A DNA stretch of 64,000 nucleotides from Gammaproteobacteria bacterium (GTDB taxonomy: Bacteria; Pseudomonadota; Gammaproteobacteria; Enterobacterales; Alteromonadaceae): positions 54,072 to 118,071 of the forward strand of contig JAHKAA010000009.1 in NCBI GenBank assembly GCA_018825965.1. The letters run 5' to 3'. Under the pieces are notes generated by a model. That model made no database searches. It was not told the DNA's origin and worked only from the letters and a program-made list of their open reading frames with translations. Positions 53,519 to 63,863 of this stretch are shown here, piece by piece (position 1 is the first letter of the stretch; the number at the start of each line of letters is the position of its first letter). The position numbers and the translations under genes were made by a program.

Positions 53519-53577
53519 AGGCAAAGCAGTTAAAATCCGTTACCATAACGGCAGCTTTTACCGGATGAGACAACACT

Positions 53578-54096
53578 GTGATTGGATTAGGGGATCAAAA
53601 TGCCAGCTTTAGGGTGTACGTGGAAAACAGACCCAAAATGCCACAGTACCAGCAGTTATTCGACTGTGAAGCTTTGCAAGCAGGCGATATAGACCTGGTT
53701 TATCAGCATTGCGGTAATGGCTGGCGCAAGCTGTTTAATGTTTATGCCAAACTGTTGTGTGTTTTGGATCCAAAGCTATTTCATTTCCCGACTCAGGCCG
53801 CTAGCTGGCAGCAGTATCGTGACCAATTTTTACTGCAAAAAGCGTCAGATACAGCGCTGTTATTCGATGCCCCTTTGCTAAAGCCAAAAGACAGCACCAT
53901 TCATTTAATAGCTGGACGCACTCATGCGAAGCAGCTAATCCAGCAAGGTTTAGGGTGTCAGTTGTATTGGCTGAATGAAGAGTTTGCAATAGACCCAACT
54001 AACAAAGTACTGGTTACCCCCTATTTTGATTACCGGCAGTTGAGTAATGAGAAGATAGAGCGTTCGGCCAAGTTGTTGAGTTCCTTGCTGATTTAG
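53578..54096 (+). CDS. Conserved hypothetical protein (172 residues)
   Basis: I cannot assign a family. It opens MIGLGDQNASFRVYVENRP and has a mixed fold with TAASWQQYRDQFLLQKASDT-like helices and a Rossmann-like LIAGRTHAKQLIQQGLG near residue 113. No signal or membrane segment. GTG start at 53578 with GGATGAG upstream. A GGGCCTG/CAGGCCC hairpin (54129-54147) follows. Confidence 0.6.
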   Translation: MIGLGDQNASFRVYVENRPKMPQYQQLFDCEALQAGDIDLVYQHCGNGWRKLFNVYAKLLCVLDPKLFHFPTQAASWQQYRDQFLLQKASDTALLFDAPLLKPKDSTIHLIAGRTHAKQLIQQGLGCQLYWLNEEFAIDPTNKVLVTPYFDYRQLSNEKIERSAKLLSSLLI

Positions 54097-54203
54097 AATT
54101 TTTCACTTTAATGCTGGCAAATTTTATTGGGCCTGCACTTCAGGCCCGAGGTATGATAAGGCATTAAATTTTGTAGTTACTTTATTCCATACAGGATAGT
54201 TGT

Positions 54204-57200
54204 ATGAGCTCTGCTGTTTCTTTGCCTTCTGACTTAACCCCCACCGAAATTGCCTTATTGTCTTTTATTGCGCTTTGGGGTGGCTACACCAGTCAATCCT
54301 ATTTGCTGAAGTTTCTGGTTCTCAGCGGTGTTAAAGCCCCGGATGGCATGGCCTTTTCACAACCCAAACTGAAATTATTGCTAAATGAGCTACGGCTAAG
54401 GCAGTTGGTTGAATTGCATGAAGGCATGGGGTACTTGTTGCATAGTTCACGGGGCCTTGATTTGAAATGGGCCTTGTTGCGGAACCTGAAACCGGATGAA
54501 TTATTAATTGGCATCAACACTATCAGGCAAATCCTGGCTAAAGAGGGTGGTTACCACAGATGGCAGAGGCATCCGCGGTCTTTTTGTCAGCGGGAAATGT
54601 TTTTTGCAGCCTTACTGAATAATGTGGAAGAGCTGCTGAGTTGGCGGACTCAGTACTTTTCAGCAGAACCAGATGGGGAGCAGATACTTGCCTATGTATT
54701 TTTTGAGCATACTTCAGGCCTCGAAACCTTTGTGGCGCTGGATCTTCGCATTCAACAAATACTGCTGCAGGAAGTGCTGATGGAGGCGAATAGCGACCTG
54801 ATCCTTTGTACATCGGAATACAACTATTGTTGTGCATTACAGGATCAGGGTGTCGATATTAGCCGCTTAGCGCCTTTGCTGGCGACGCAAGCCCTATACA
54901 GGGGCGATTTTGCTGGCCTGCAGTTGCTGACGGATGCTTATCCTGAGTTTTGTTCTGGTGCTGCGTTTGCGCTGGCCACTATGCAGGGCAATTTTGATCT
55001 GGCAATGACTCTGGCGGACAAGCATCTTAAGGACTTAAGAAAATCCACAGGCAAGCGAAAAGTCTTTATGCCTGATTTCGGCGGCATGATTTATCTTGTG
55101 TTGCTGTTGGGTAAAAGCTCCCCTGCCAGTTTAAAACTGGCGCACGAGTTTGCTGATTTTGGTGAACAGACAGGCATTTATCTGAGTTACTCCGTCATCA
55201 TGCCTTTTGTAGAACATCTGGCAACAGGTGTTCCGTTAAATGCCTTTCCGAGGCATAGCTACGATGTGCAGTACCTTGATTTGGATGCACTTTTTACTTT
55301 TTATGCTATGTATTGGCAGGGTATAGAAGCCAATGAAGACGAAATAAGCCTGCTAAAAGAGGCACGGCAAGAGATGCAAGTCTCTGGCTATTTGTGGCTT
55401 GTTGCTGAACTGGACCAACTGTTAAAGCAGTTTGCCGGGCTGGAGGCTTTATTGCCGGACTGGCATCAGCAACATGCTTTAGTGCCTTTGCTGCAGGCTG
55501 TACAAAAAGAAGAAAGCTGGCAGCGTGCATTAAAAGCTCTGGTGCAACTCAAACCTGATAGCGGCAGTGAAAAAAACAATAAAGCCGAACGTTTAGTCTG
55601 GTTTTTGACTATGCATGGTTCACAGCTGCATGTAGAACCACGTGAACAAAAACTCAGTGCTGCCGGGCGTTGGAGTAAAGGCAGGCCCGTTGCTTTAAAG
55701 CGTTTACTGCGTGAACCGGAAACAGTACCTGGCCTTACCGGTCAGGACAAGCAAGTGGTCGCCTGTATTCAGCGTTTTGAAAACTACAGAGGCAGCACCT
55801 ACGAACTAAACATGAAGGAAGCGCTGCCAGCGTTAATAGGGCATCCTGCGGTCTTTTGGGCCGATGCGCCGGATAGCAGAGTTGATCTGGCCAAAGCTGA
55901 GGTGGTATTGCAGCTGAAAGAGAAAGCTGGCCATATAAGTTTGCAGTTGGATCCGCCTGTGCCAGCAGACAATCAAATGCTGTGGCGCAAAGAAACCCCA
56001 ACTAAAGTCGCTATTTATCAACTGACACCAGCAGTTAAGCAAGTGGCAGTTATTGTGGCGCAAGGAGTGAAAGTGCCAGTTGCAGCCAAAGCTCAACTGG
56101 TAGAAGCTATTTCGGCTATAGCACCAGTGTTGAGCGTACACTCTGATTTACCCGAATTGTCAGCGGCTTTGCCGGACGTGCCAGCCGATAGCTGTTTATA
56201 TGCCCATTTATTGCCTTACAGTCAGGGTTTACGGCTGCAAATTTCAGTGCGGCCTCTGGCCGATGGCAGCTGGTTTACACCGGGCAAAGGCAGTGCCACT
56301 TTAGTGGGTGAGCAAAAGGGCAAAGCAGTACAAACCAGTCGCAACTTAAAGCAGGAAAAAGCCAGTTTTAAGAAATTACTGCAAGCTTGCCCTGCTATTG
56401 AAGCGGCAGAGCAGGAAGGTGAACAGTGGTTATTTGCTGAACCAGAGCATAGCCTGGAGCTACTGACGCAGTTAAAAGTTTTGCCTGAAGCTGACCTGCA
56501 AATGGTCTGGCCCGAAGGCGAAAAATTCCGTCTTAAAGCCAGCAGAACCCTGAAAGAATTCAGCTTAAGCATTAAAAAACAAGGCGACTGGTTTATTGCC
56601 GATGGTGAAATTCAGCTGGATGACAATAAAGTTATAGCCTTGAAAGAACTGCTGCAGATGGTGGCCGGCACCTCAGGGCGTTTTTTGAAGTTGTCCGACA
56701 CCGATTATCTGGCCTTAACCGAAAGTTTGCGTAAACGCCTGGCTGAACTTGGCGCTTTAGGCGAACAAAGCAAAACGGGTTTACGTTTTAATCACCTGAC
56801 CTTACCTGCTTTAAGTGAGCTGACGGCTGAAGTCGGTCAGCTAAAAACCGACAAAGCCTGGAAAGAACAACTGAATAAGTTTGAAGCTTTGGCCGATTTT
56901 GAGCCTGCTTTGCCTTCTACCTTGCAAACAGAATTACGCGATTATCAGCTGCAAGGTTATCAGTGGCTGGCGCGTTTAGCCCAGTGGGGTGTAGGCGCTT
57001 GTCTGGCTGACGATATGGGTTTGGGCAAAACAGTACAAAGCCTGGCCTTATTGTTACAACGGGCACCACAAGGCCCGGCTTTAGTGGTGGCTCCGGTGTC
57101 TGTGGCGATGAACTGGCAGGCTGAAGTATTACGTTTTGCTCCAACGCTGAATGTGCGGCTGTATCAGCAAAACCGATCACTGGAAAACCTGGGTGCTTTT

Positions 57201-58292
57201 GATCTGGTGATCGCCAGTTATGGCATGCTGCAGTCGGACTCTGAGCTGTTTCAGGCGCAGCATTGGCATACGCTGGTGCTGGATGAAGCTCAGGCAATAA
57301 AAAACGAACAAACCAAACGCAGCCAGGCCGCTATGGCGCTTCAGGCTGATTTTCGCATGATAGCGACCGGTACTCCGGTGGAAAATCACTTAGGCGAGCT
57401 GTGGAATTTATTCCGTTTTATCAACCCTGGTCTGTTGGGTTCAAAAGATCAATTTAATCAGCGTTTTAGCAGTCCTATAGAAAATGGCGACAAAGCGGCG
57501 CGCTTGCATCTTAAAAAACTGATCCAGCCTTTTATTTTGCGTCGTACTAAAACTCAGGTGCTGAGCGAATTACCGTCCCGCACTGAAATTACTCTGCAGG
57601 TGGAGTTAAGCGACGACGAGCGGCATTATTACGAAGCGTTGCGCCAGCAAGCTATTGAGAATGTAGAACTGGTGGCGGCTGATAAAGGCAAAGCCATGCA
57701 GGTGTTGGCGGAGATTACTAAACTGCGGCGCTTTTGTTGCCATCCGCAATTGGTAGCACCCAACAGCGGCATGACAGGCAGCAAGCTGGCAGTATTTATT
57801 GACACAGTGGAAGAGCTGTTAGACAACAAACATAAAGTGCTGGTGTTCAGCCAGTTTGTTGATCATCTGGCGATAGTACGCACTGTGCTTGAGCAAAAAC
57901 AGATCAGTTACCAGTATCTGGATGGCAGTACTCCGGCTCTGGAGCGTAAAAAGCGGGTAGACGCCTTTCAGGCGGGCGAAGGCGAAGTGTTTTTAATTAG
58001 CCTGAAAGCTGGTGGTACAGGCTTAAACCTGACGGCGGCTGACTATGTGATCCATCTGGATCCATGGTGGAACCCGGCGGTAGAAGATCAGGCCTCAGAC
58101 CGCGCCCACCGTATGGGCCAAACCCGGCCAGTGACTATCTATAGATTAGTTACACAAAACACCATTGAAGAAAGAATCATAGCTTTGCATGGCCAAAAAC
58201 GTGATTTAGCAGATAGTTTGCTGGAAGGCGGCGATGTAGCAGCACGACTGGATACAGCGGCTCTGCTGAAGTTGTTAAAAGAACTGGATTGA
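54204..58292 (+). CDS. SNF2-family DEAD/DEAH helicase
   Basis: 1362 residues. The C-terminal ~470 are a SNF2 double-stranded DNA translocase: Walker A DDMGLGKTVQS (~936), DEAQ box LVLDEAQAIKNEQT (~1026), TGTPVENHLGELWNLFRF, LRRTKTQVLSELP, and the helicase C part VLVFSQFVDHL, LKAGGTGLNLTAADYVIHLD, SDRAHRMGQTRPV. The N-terminal ~900 residues are helical with no motif I can place. Similar long proteins are found widely in gammaproteobacteria. It could take part in chromatin or transcription-complex remodelling; a defence role is not excluded because a methyltransferase system follows. Confidence 0.9.
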   Translation: MSSAVSLPSDLTPTEIALLSFIALWGGYTSQSYLLKFLVLSGVKAPDGMAFSQPKLKLLLNELRLRQLVELHEGMGYLLHSSRGLDLKWALLRNLKPDELLIGINTIRQILAKEGGYHRWQRHPRSFCQREMFFAALLNNVEELLSWRTQYFSAEPDGEQILAYVFFEHTSGLETFVALDLRIQQILLQEVLMEANSDLILCTSEYNYCCALQDQGVDISRLAPLLATQALYRGDFAGLQLLTDAYPEFCSGAAFALATMQGNFDLAMTLADKHLKDLRKSTGKRKVFMPDFGGMIYLVLLLGKSSPASLKLAHEFADFGEQTGIYLSYSVIMPFVEHLATGVPLNAFPRHSYDVQYLDLDALFTFYAMYWQGIEANEDEISLLKEARQEMQVSGYLWLVAELDQLLKQFAGLEALLPDWHQQHALVPLLQAVQKEESWQRALKALVQLKPDSGSEKNNKAERLVWFLTMHGSQLHVEPREQKLSAAGRWSKGRPVALKRLLREPETVPGLTGQDKQVVACIQRFENYRGSTYELNMKEALPALIGHPAVFWADAPDSRVDLAKAEVVLQLKEKAGHISLQLDPPVPADNQMLWRKETPTKVAIYQLTPAVKQVAVIVAQGVKVPVAAKAQLVEAISAIAPVLSVHSDLPELSAALPDVPADSCLYAHLLPYSQGLRLQISVRPLADGSWFTPGKGSATLVGEQKGKAVQTSRNLKQEKASFKKLLQACPAIEAAEQEGEQWLFAEPEHSLELLTQLKVLPEADLQMVWPEGEKFRLKASRTLKEFSLSIKKQGDWFIADGEIQLDDNKVIALKELLQMVAGTSGRFLKLSDTDYLALTESLRKRLAELGALGEQSKTGLRFNHLTLPALSELTAEVGQLKTDKAWKEQLNKFEALADFEPALPSTLQTELRDYQLQGYQWLARLAQWGVGACLADDMGLGKTVQSLALLLQRAPQGPALVVAPVSVAMNWQAEVLRFAPTLNVRLYQQNRSLENLGAFDLVIASYGMLQSDSELFQAQHWHTLVLDEAQAIKNEQTKRSQAAMALQADFRMIATGTPVENHLGELWNLFRFINPGLLGSKDQFNQRFSSPIENGDKAARLHLKKLIQPFILRRTKTQVLSELPSRTEITLQVELSDDERHYYEALRQQAIENVELVAADKGKAMQVLAEITKLRRFCCHPQLVAPNSGMTGSKLAVFIDTVEELLDNKHKVLVFSQFVDHLAIVRTVLEQKQISYQYLDGSTPALERKKRVDAFQAGEGEVFLISLKAGGTGLNLTAADYVIHLDPWWNPAVEDQASDRAHRMGQTRPVTIYRLVTQNTIEERIIALHGQKRDLADSLLEGGDVAARLDTAALLKLLKELD

Positions 58293-58332
58293 TGCCTCAA
58301 TAGCTGGGGTATGTCTGTAAGCAGACGACATT

Positions 58333-58384
58333 GTGAACTGGTTTTGCCGCTGTGCACATAATGGCAGCGGCAATGGCAGTTCAC
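58333..58384. repeat. Long two-part hairpin after the SNF2 gene
   Basis: GTGAACTG...CAGTTCAC and, inside it, TTGCCGCTG...CAGCGGCAA form a stem of 17 pairs interrupted by a 3-by-3 internal loop, with a 12-base loop (TGCACATAATGG). It lies 40 bases past the SNF2 stop and lacks a T-run. Nothing else is seen between 58293 and 58604. Confidence 0.5.
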
Positions 58385-58604
58385 TCTGGTCTTTCAGCAT
58401 CTGACGCAAAGTGTCATAGGTTAGGTAGCAGGTTATCCTGAACCACAGCGTTATGGCTGCACATCAACTGCATATAGAAAAGCATTTAACCCAGATTGGG
58501 GTGGGTTGACTGCAAAGTCATTTGGGTTGTGACTTATAGTCCATTGTACAACTGCGCTTAACGTTGCACTCTGGTTGAATTCGATTCAGCCAGAGCAAAA
58601 CCAG

Positions 58605-58829
58605 ATGCAACAACCGACAGAAGACGATCTGGCACTGCCATACCATGAAGTTTTCCAGACTTGTGAAATCTATATTGACCACAACCCAGATCGTTGGAGA
58701 GGCGGTTATGTGTGGGTGGTTGGCCAAAACAATAGTGAGTTGGAAACTGGGCTGTGTTTTGAAGTAAGAGATGCGGTACATAGTGCTAAAGCACACATAA
58801 TGAACAACTTAGAACTTAATTCATGGTAA
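58605..58829 (+). CDS. Small hypothetical protein (74 residues)
   Basis: Starts MQQPTEDDLALPYHEVF and contains IDHNPDRWRGGYVWVVG and CFEVRDAVHSAKAHI, a plausible compact alpha/beta fold. An alternative TTG start lies 30 bases upstream (58575). No family recognised. It stands between the SNF2 gene and the methyltransferase gene; codon use is like its neighbours. Confidence 0.5.
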   Translation: MQQPTEDDLALPYHEVFQTCEIYIDHNPDRWRGGYVWVVGQNNSELETGLCFEVRDAVHSAKAHIMNNLELNSW

Positions 58830-58913
58830 GGCCGTTTAGTGCTGTTAACTCAGCCGCCATCTGAATATAATCCAGGACTTGACGATTTGGCTGAAATAAG
58901 TTTTTGAAGGTAT

Positions 58914-60488
58914 ATGAAACGGAATTCGATCCCCGTTGTTGATCTATTTGCTGGACCAGGTGGTTTAGGTGAAGGATTCTCTGCACTTAATGACGGTAAA
59001 TCGTTTCATATAGTTGTTTCTGCTGAAAAAGATCCTGTAGCTCACCTCACCCTGCGCTTACGTGCGTTTTATCGGTTGTTGCGTTCTGAACGTCCAGAAC
59101 TGCTTTCAGATTACTATTCCTATTGTCATGGTGAAACCACTCAGCCTTACAGTGAGACTAGTGACGATTTATGGAAAAAAGCTGGTAAAGAAGCTTTATG
59201 TATAGAGTTAGGTACTGAGGAAGGTAATTCAGCTTTAGACCAAGCCATTACTGGTGCTTTACGAAGTGAACCTGATAAAAATACTCCCTGGGTACTGATC
59301 GGTGGGCCACCATGCCAAGCATATTCATTAGTCGGCCGTGCACGAAACCGAGGGAATGCTGAGTATAAAGCCGAAGCTGATCCCAGACATTTTTTATATA
59401 AAGAGTACCTCCGTATCATTCAAAGATACAAACCAGCTCTTTTTGTGATGGAAAATGTTAAGGGTTTATTGTCCGCCAAGGTGAATGGCAGTCTTATCTT
59501 TCACGAAATATTACGTGACCTTGCATGTCCGGAACGAGCTATAGAAGGCGTTTCGGATGGAGTACGCTATAAAATCTTCTCTATGGTATCGGACCAATCT
59601 TTTTCGGCTGATGATGATCCCGCCAAGCTGGATGCTAACTCTTTTATCATCAGAGCAGAAGAGTATGGTATTCCGCAGGCTCGGCATCGTGTTATTTTGG
59701 TAGGGGTAAGGGAAGACCAGGTATCTGGCGCTATGCCTAATCTTGTAAAACAAGCAGTGGTAAGTGTTGAAGACGCAATTGATGTACTGCCAAAACTTCG
59801 TAGCCGTTTGAGTAAACAGCCTGACTCTCCAAAATTATGGGCAGGTAATGTTGGTAAGTTATTGGATGAATTAGCTACCAGTGCAGATGATTATGCGATG
59901 CAAGATATTGCTACTTGTCTGCGGCAGGCTTCGGCTAACTTACTTAAATGCTCCGAGCATGGAGCAAACATTTACCCCAAAAAATATGATGCTGAAACAG
60001 GTTCTGAACAATTAGATACCTGGTTGATGGATAAGAACCTTTCTGTTTGGTTAAACCATGAAAGTCGTTCGCACCGCATTGATGACTTAGGCCGGTATGC
60101 TTATGCCGCAGTATTTGCCGAACTGCGTGCCAAGTCGCCCAAGGGGCATGCTGAATTTATGCTCCCAGGTTTAGCGCCAGCTCATAAAAATTGGGAAAGC
60201 GGCAAGTTTTCAGATCGCTTCCGGGTGCAAACACGTAACGGTCCTGCGACTACCATCACAAGCCATATCTCAAAAGACGGTCATTACTTTATTCACTATG
60301 ATCCGGCTCAATGTCGAAGTTTAACTGTCCGTGAAGCTGCACGCCTACAAACCTTCCCTGACAACTATTTTTTCCAAGGGCCAAGGACCGATCAGTTTCA
60401 TCAGGTAGGTAATGCAGTCCCACCATATCTGGCAAATCAAATTGCCGCTATTGTATTGGATTACATAAACGGCGTTGAGGAAGTTTAA
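58914..60488 (+). CDS. DNA (cytosine-5) methyltransferase
   Basis: 524 residues. C5-methyltransferase motifs in order: I FAGPGGLGEGF (12-22), IV GPPCQAYS with the catalytic cysteine C134, VI ENVKG (180-184), VIII QARHRVILVG, and X QVGNAVPP near 505. The target-recognition region between VIII and X is long (~250 residues), including SHISKDGHYFIHYDP. It should methylate cytosines in its own recognition sequence to protect it from the partner nuclease. GAAGGTAT precedes the ATG. Its end overlaps the convergent AIPR gene by 4 bases. Confidence 0.94.
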   Translation: MKRNSIPVVDLFAGPGGLGEGFSALNDGKSFHIVVSAEKDPVAHLTLRLRAFYRLLRSERPELLSDYYSYCHGETTQPYSETSDDLWKKAGKEALCIELGTEEGNSALDQAITGALRSEPDKNTPWVLIGGPPCQAYSLVGRARNRGNAEYKAEADPRHFLYKEYLRIIQRYKPALFVMENVKGLLSAKVNGSLIFHEILRDLACPERAIEGVSDGVRYKIFSMVSDQSFSADDDPAKLDANSFIIRAEEYGIPQARHRVILVGVREDQVSGAMPNLVKQAVVSVEDAIDVLPKLRSRLSKQPDSPKLWAGNVGKLLDELATSADDYAMQDIATCLRQASANLLKCSEHGANIYPKKYDAETGSEQLDTWLMDKNLSVWLNHESRSHRIDDLGRYAYAAVFAELRAKSPKGHAEFMLPGLAPAHKNWESGKFSDRFRVQTRNGPATTITSHISKDGHYFIHYDPAQCRSLTVREAARLQTFPDNYFFQGPRTDQFHQVGNAVPPYLANQIAAIVLDYINGVEEV

Positions 60489-62557
60489 ACTTCAAACCCC
60501 ATTTCTTTTAACTTATTCAAAGTTATCAGAGCTACGGCGCATTGTTTTGCAGACGGTAATTTCTTCGGAATTGCTATGCAAGTTTCTAATATACCCTTCT
60601 CTTTTGGGCTGAGTAGATCTTTGCTTGTACCCCATGTTAAAGCTGAGCGCCATAGCTCCGCCCCCAAATTAAAAACCTCTATTTCTGCATTAACACTCTG
60701 ATCAAGTTCCGCTGAGCGTTTCGCATCTTTTGCTCTGCTTGTTGCGAGTTCTTTGGAAATGCATATTTTGTCTGGCTTAAGCATGTATTCCGTTGTCTTC
60801 TCAAGCAGCCATTTCCAACATGTTTCTTTTTTCGCCCATTCACTGGCGTTTTGAATACCTTTGGGGGGGGCTGTAATAACTTCCTGAGCAATTTTTCCCG
60901 CTTCAAGTAACGCGATACTTAATGGCACAGGCAAAGTTTGATTTTTCCAGATCAAGTCAAAATCAATAACCTTATCAATATGGCTGAGATCATAAACGAC
61001 TTTCGCTATCCCAAATGTAACGATATTCGCTCGATACCCCCCCTGATACCAGTCTGCATTAGATACAAGTTTCTCCATAGCTCGGAATAAAACAACTTTA
61101 GCAATAAGTCTTTTAAACCATAACTCATCAAAAGACTCGCCGCTCTTACCCCAAGTTTCACCAATGTTTTTCGCAAACGCAGTAAAGTTTTTCTGTGCAC
61201 CCAAGCTCACAATATATGGTAAGCAACTAAAGGTATTTTCAATTTTTGCCAAGTCTGTTTTTGTGAAAAACTGATTCTTCGGAAACTCCGCATCAAATTT
61301 TTTGCGTTCAGCAATAGTTCGTCTGGCACGTTCGTCAGCATATTGTCCTCTTGCCCGCTCATAAAACCACTTTGTCTCGCGGTATCCAAATTCACCTGCA
61401 GGCGCTAACAATTTACGTGATAGTTCTTCTACTCTGACATGGAAAGGGTGGTTAGCGAAGAAATCAGCCGCGTTAACTTTATTTTGGCTGTTGGCGTATT
61501 CAGAAATCCTTGGAACAACTTGTTCTGAAAGCAAGTTTGGTACTATGGTTAGCTTCATTTGTACATGCACCTCTTGTAGTTGCTGTTCAAACAACTTTCT
61601 GGCGGCATGTAAAGATGCTGTAGTCTGCCCTCCATTTACAATCTGAAGGTTAGTGGCATGTGACAAGGCCAGACCATGCTCAGTTTTTTCCAGTTCAATG
61701 CTATCTGCTGTCGCACTTAAACCATTGTTATAGGCAAAGAACATATGAGGTTCATCTTTTATTGTATCTCTTATGCCCTTGTTAACCTTGCCCCGTGCCT
61801 GAAGAAAGCTTCTGACGTTTGCTTCCAGTAATCTTGGTCCCCATTTGTCATAAATATTGGCTAGCTGCCAGCCAGGTATAACAGCCAGATAACTTTCAAG
61901 GGTATTACTGCCAGCAGATGCTTTGAGTAGAGGTACACTGCCACCAAAATCGTCGGCGAAGTTTATTACAAGGTCAGCTCTCGCCTGACCCTGTTCAACA
62001 AACTGCTTAAGCCTCTTTAAATCCCAAACGCTCAGACTAATTGGCTTGTCATCCGCGGGTTCAAGAGGTTCCGCATCAGAGTAGGCATTGAAACTGGCAT
62101 TAGTGGCAATGATAAATTTAATTTTTTCAATGCTTTGCCATCTGACACTTATCATTTGGGCAAGACTGAAACCATTACTGCTTTCTTCAAGTGAATTTCT
62201 GAAATTTGCATTCAAACTGGCTTCAAGGAAGCGGTACAACTTTTTTTGAAAGCTTTCTACATCAGCTTTATTAACCGCTCTAACCTCATTACCAACAGCG
62301 AAATCGCAGATAATTAAAGTGAGTATGTTAGCGTTTTCTACAGGGTCACCAGCGTATCCATCAACTTTAAGAGCATACCTGCCAAATGAACCCTCATAAT
62401 AAGCTCTGTTGGCTTCATCAATTTCACCGGTCTCGGTAAGTAAGTCAGTTACTTTTTCAAAAAAAGCTTCTGTGGTGATTAAGCCCTGAACATCTGCGTC
62501 ACCCTGGATATCCGCGATCAGCTCCCGATGAAACTCTATTAATTCAATCATTAGCAT
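60485..62557 (-). CDS. AIPR-family protein (abortive phage infection / restriction partner)
   Basis: 690 residues. Hallmarks of the AIPR family: FFAYNNGLSATADS and IVNGGQTTASLHAAR around 270-310, ISEYANSQNKVNAADFFANH at ~350, and ETKWFYERARGQY. AIPR proteins occur in phage-defence and restriction operons; their biochemical role is not settled. The ATG at 62557 overlaps the stop of the DUF4420 gene by 14 bases, so the genes are translationally coupled. In-frame ATG at 62551 is also possible. Confidence 0.9.
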   Translation of the reverse strand: MLMIELIEFHRELIADIQGDADVQGLITTEAFFEKVTDLLTETGEIDEANRAYYEGSFGRYALKVDGYAGDPVENANILTLIICDFAVGNEVRAVNKADVESFQKKLYRFLEASLNANFRNSLEESSNGFSLAQMISVRWQSIEKIKFIIATNASFNAYSDAEPLEPADDKPISLSVWDLKRLKQFVEQGQARADLVINFADDFGGSVPLLKASAGSNTLESYLAVIPGWQLANIYDKWGPRLLEANVRSFLQARGKVNKGIRDTIKDEPHMFFAYNNGLSATADSIELEKTEHGLALSHATNLQIVNGGQTTASLHAARKLFEQQLQEVHVQMKLTIVPNLLSEQVVPRISEYANSQNKVNAADFFANHPFHVRVEELSRKLLAPAGEFGYRETKWFYERARGQYADERARRTIAERKKFDAEFPKNQFFTKTDLAKIENTFSCLPYIVSLGAQKNFTAFAKNIGETWGKSGESFDELWFKRLIAKVVLFRAMEKLVSNADWYQGGYRANIVTFGIAKVVYDLSHIDKVIDFDLIWKNQTLPVPLSIALLEAGKIAQEVITAPPKGIQNASEWAKKETCWKWLLEKTTEYMLKPDKICISKELATSRAKDAKRSAELDQSVNAEIEVFNLGAELWRSALTWGTSKDLLSPKEKGILETCIAIPKKLPSAKQCAVALITLNKLKEMGFEV

Positions 62558-63512
62558 TACTCTCAAGTATCAGGGAGGTTGGATCTATGTCTGTTATAAA
62601 CGCGCGGCAGGCGTCGAGTGCTATTGAGTACCTCACCATTTCGACACCTGGCAATAATGGTGTGGTTATACGTGGGAAACCATCTTTGACTTCATACGTT
62701 TCATCTGTAAATAAATGCCAACGTCGTTCCTCGTAGTCATTAGCGGGGTCGTAGCCGGTTGAGTAAAGCGACTCTTCCCATTTATCAAAAGCGTTAGAAG
62801 AGCTTTGAAAATGTTTTGCAGTCAAGGCAACATGATCATGCAAAGTCAGGCCATCCGAAGTGACGGCTGATGCCACGTTTTGAACGTTAAGAAAAATGCG
62901 GCAGTCATTGATGTCGGCCAACTGTTCTGCTGATGAAATGGATACATAAGGCTTGGCCGCGACTCTTTTGGTCTTAACTTCGATGCAGGTGTTTATAAAC
63001 TCAAAATCGCGAGCTGCCCCGCTTGGGCCTGTCCATCCTTCAATGGCCATATCAGGGCCGATGTTTGCAGCCAATTTACGCAAGTAAGCTAATTCTCCAA
63101 CCAGACCGCGCTGTTCTTCGGTGCTTAACCCAGTAGGTCTTCCGCCTCGCAGCAAGTGATGCCAGCGATATGTTCTTTGTATTGTTCGTGACAATGCGTC
63201 ATCAATATTTTCTGCTGTTTCACCAGCATCAACAACATTACGGCAAAGCGTCTCAAATACGTCAATTTGGCTTAATTCTTTCAGTGTTAATACGAAGGCA
63301 TATCCCGCGCCGGCATTTCTAAAAGAAGCACTCAGGTTTTTCAACTTTGGTAAACGATGCAATGGGGTAGTTTTTTGATTGAACCGCAACATCAAACCAG
63401 GTGTGCCTTTTTCAGGTTTCACCCAAAAAAAATCAAATTTACCAGACGCATTGATTCTTAATGCATCATCAGCGTTTAGATTGTTCCAAGGACTGTTAGT
63501 TGTCATCATCAT
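62544..63512 (-). CDS. DUF4420 PD-(D/E)XK family protein
   Basis: 322 residues. Nuclease-like residues D169 (AARDFEF) and E178-V-K180 (CIEVKTKR), with E140 in GLVGELAYL, match the PD-(D/E)XK family called DUF4420. It is the likely endonuclease of the system. The ATG at 63512 is overlapped by the stop of the upstream Z1 gene (63496), indicating one operon. Gene order methylase / AIPR / DUF4420 / Z1 is characteristic. Confidence 0.88.
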   Translation of the reverse strand: MMMTTNSPWNNLNADDALRINASGKFDFFWVKPEKGTPGLMLRFNQKTTPLHRLPKLKNLSASFRNAGAGYAFVLTLKELSQIDVFETLCRNVVDAGETAENIDDALSRTIQRTYRWHHLLRGGRPTGLSTEEQRGLVGELAYLRKLAANIGPDMAIEGWTGPSGAARDFEFINTCIEVKTKRVAAKPYVSISSAEQLADINDCRIFLNVQNVASAVTSDGLTLHDHVALTAKHFQSSSNAFDKWEESLYSTGYDPANDYEERRWHLFTDETYEVKDGFPRITTPLLPGVEMVRYSIALDACRAFITDIDPTSLILESNAND

Positions 63513-63863
63513 TTAGAAGGTCCTCGTCTTCTTCATATTCACCAAACATTTCTTGATATCGAATAGTATTCACTAAATATTCAACTCGAACAGATGGTTT
63601 ATTTGATAAAGGTAAGCTCATGCCCCAAGCTACAACAGGCGAGTTAGGGATTAATGCAGACTTTGGATCAACTTCTCTACCTTTTGGCGGAGTTGCCTGA
63701 ACATAGTAAATAACAAAAAGGGCTCTCTCTCTTATCTTTCGATATATGCTGTCTGGATAGTTTAATTTTTCATCTGAACTTTTTTTCTTATCTAGTCTAT
63801 ATTCCTCTTCGGCTTTTTCGGCTCTTTCTGAAACGATACCTGCTCTTTCAATGCCTCGGCTAG
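63496..63863 (-). pseudogene. 3' end of a Z1-domain gene, cut by an IS5-like element
   Basis: Reading leftward, about 122 residues: IERAGIVSERAEKAEEEYRLD, IYRKIRERALFVIYYVQATP, SALIPNSPVVAWGMSLPLS, VRVEYLVNTIRYQEMFGEYE and the acidic tail EDLLNDDDN. This matches the C-terminal part of Z1-domain helicase-like proteins that sit with DUF4420 and AIPR. Its frame meets foreign sequence at 63863 and then a stop. The upstream part should resume beyond the IS, outside the window. Confidence 0.75.
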
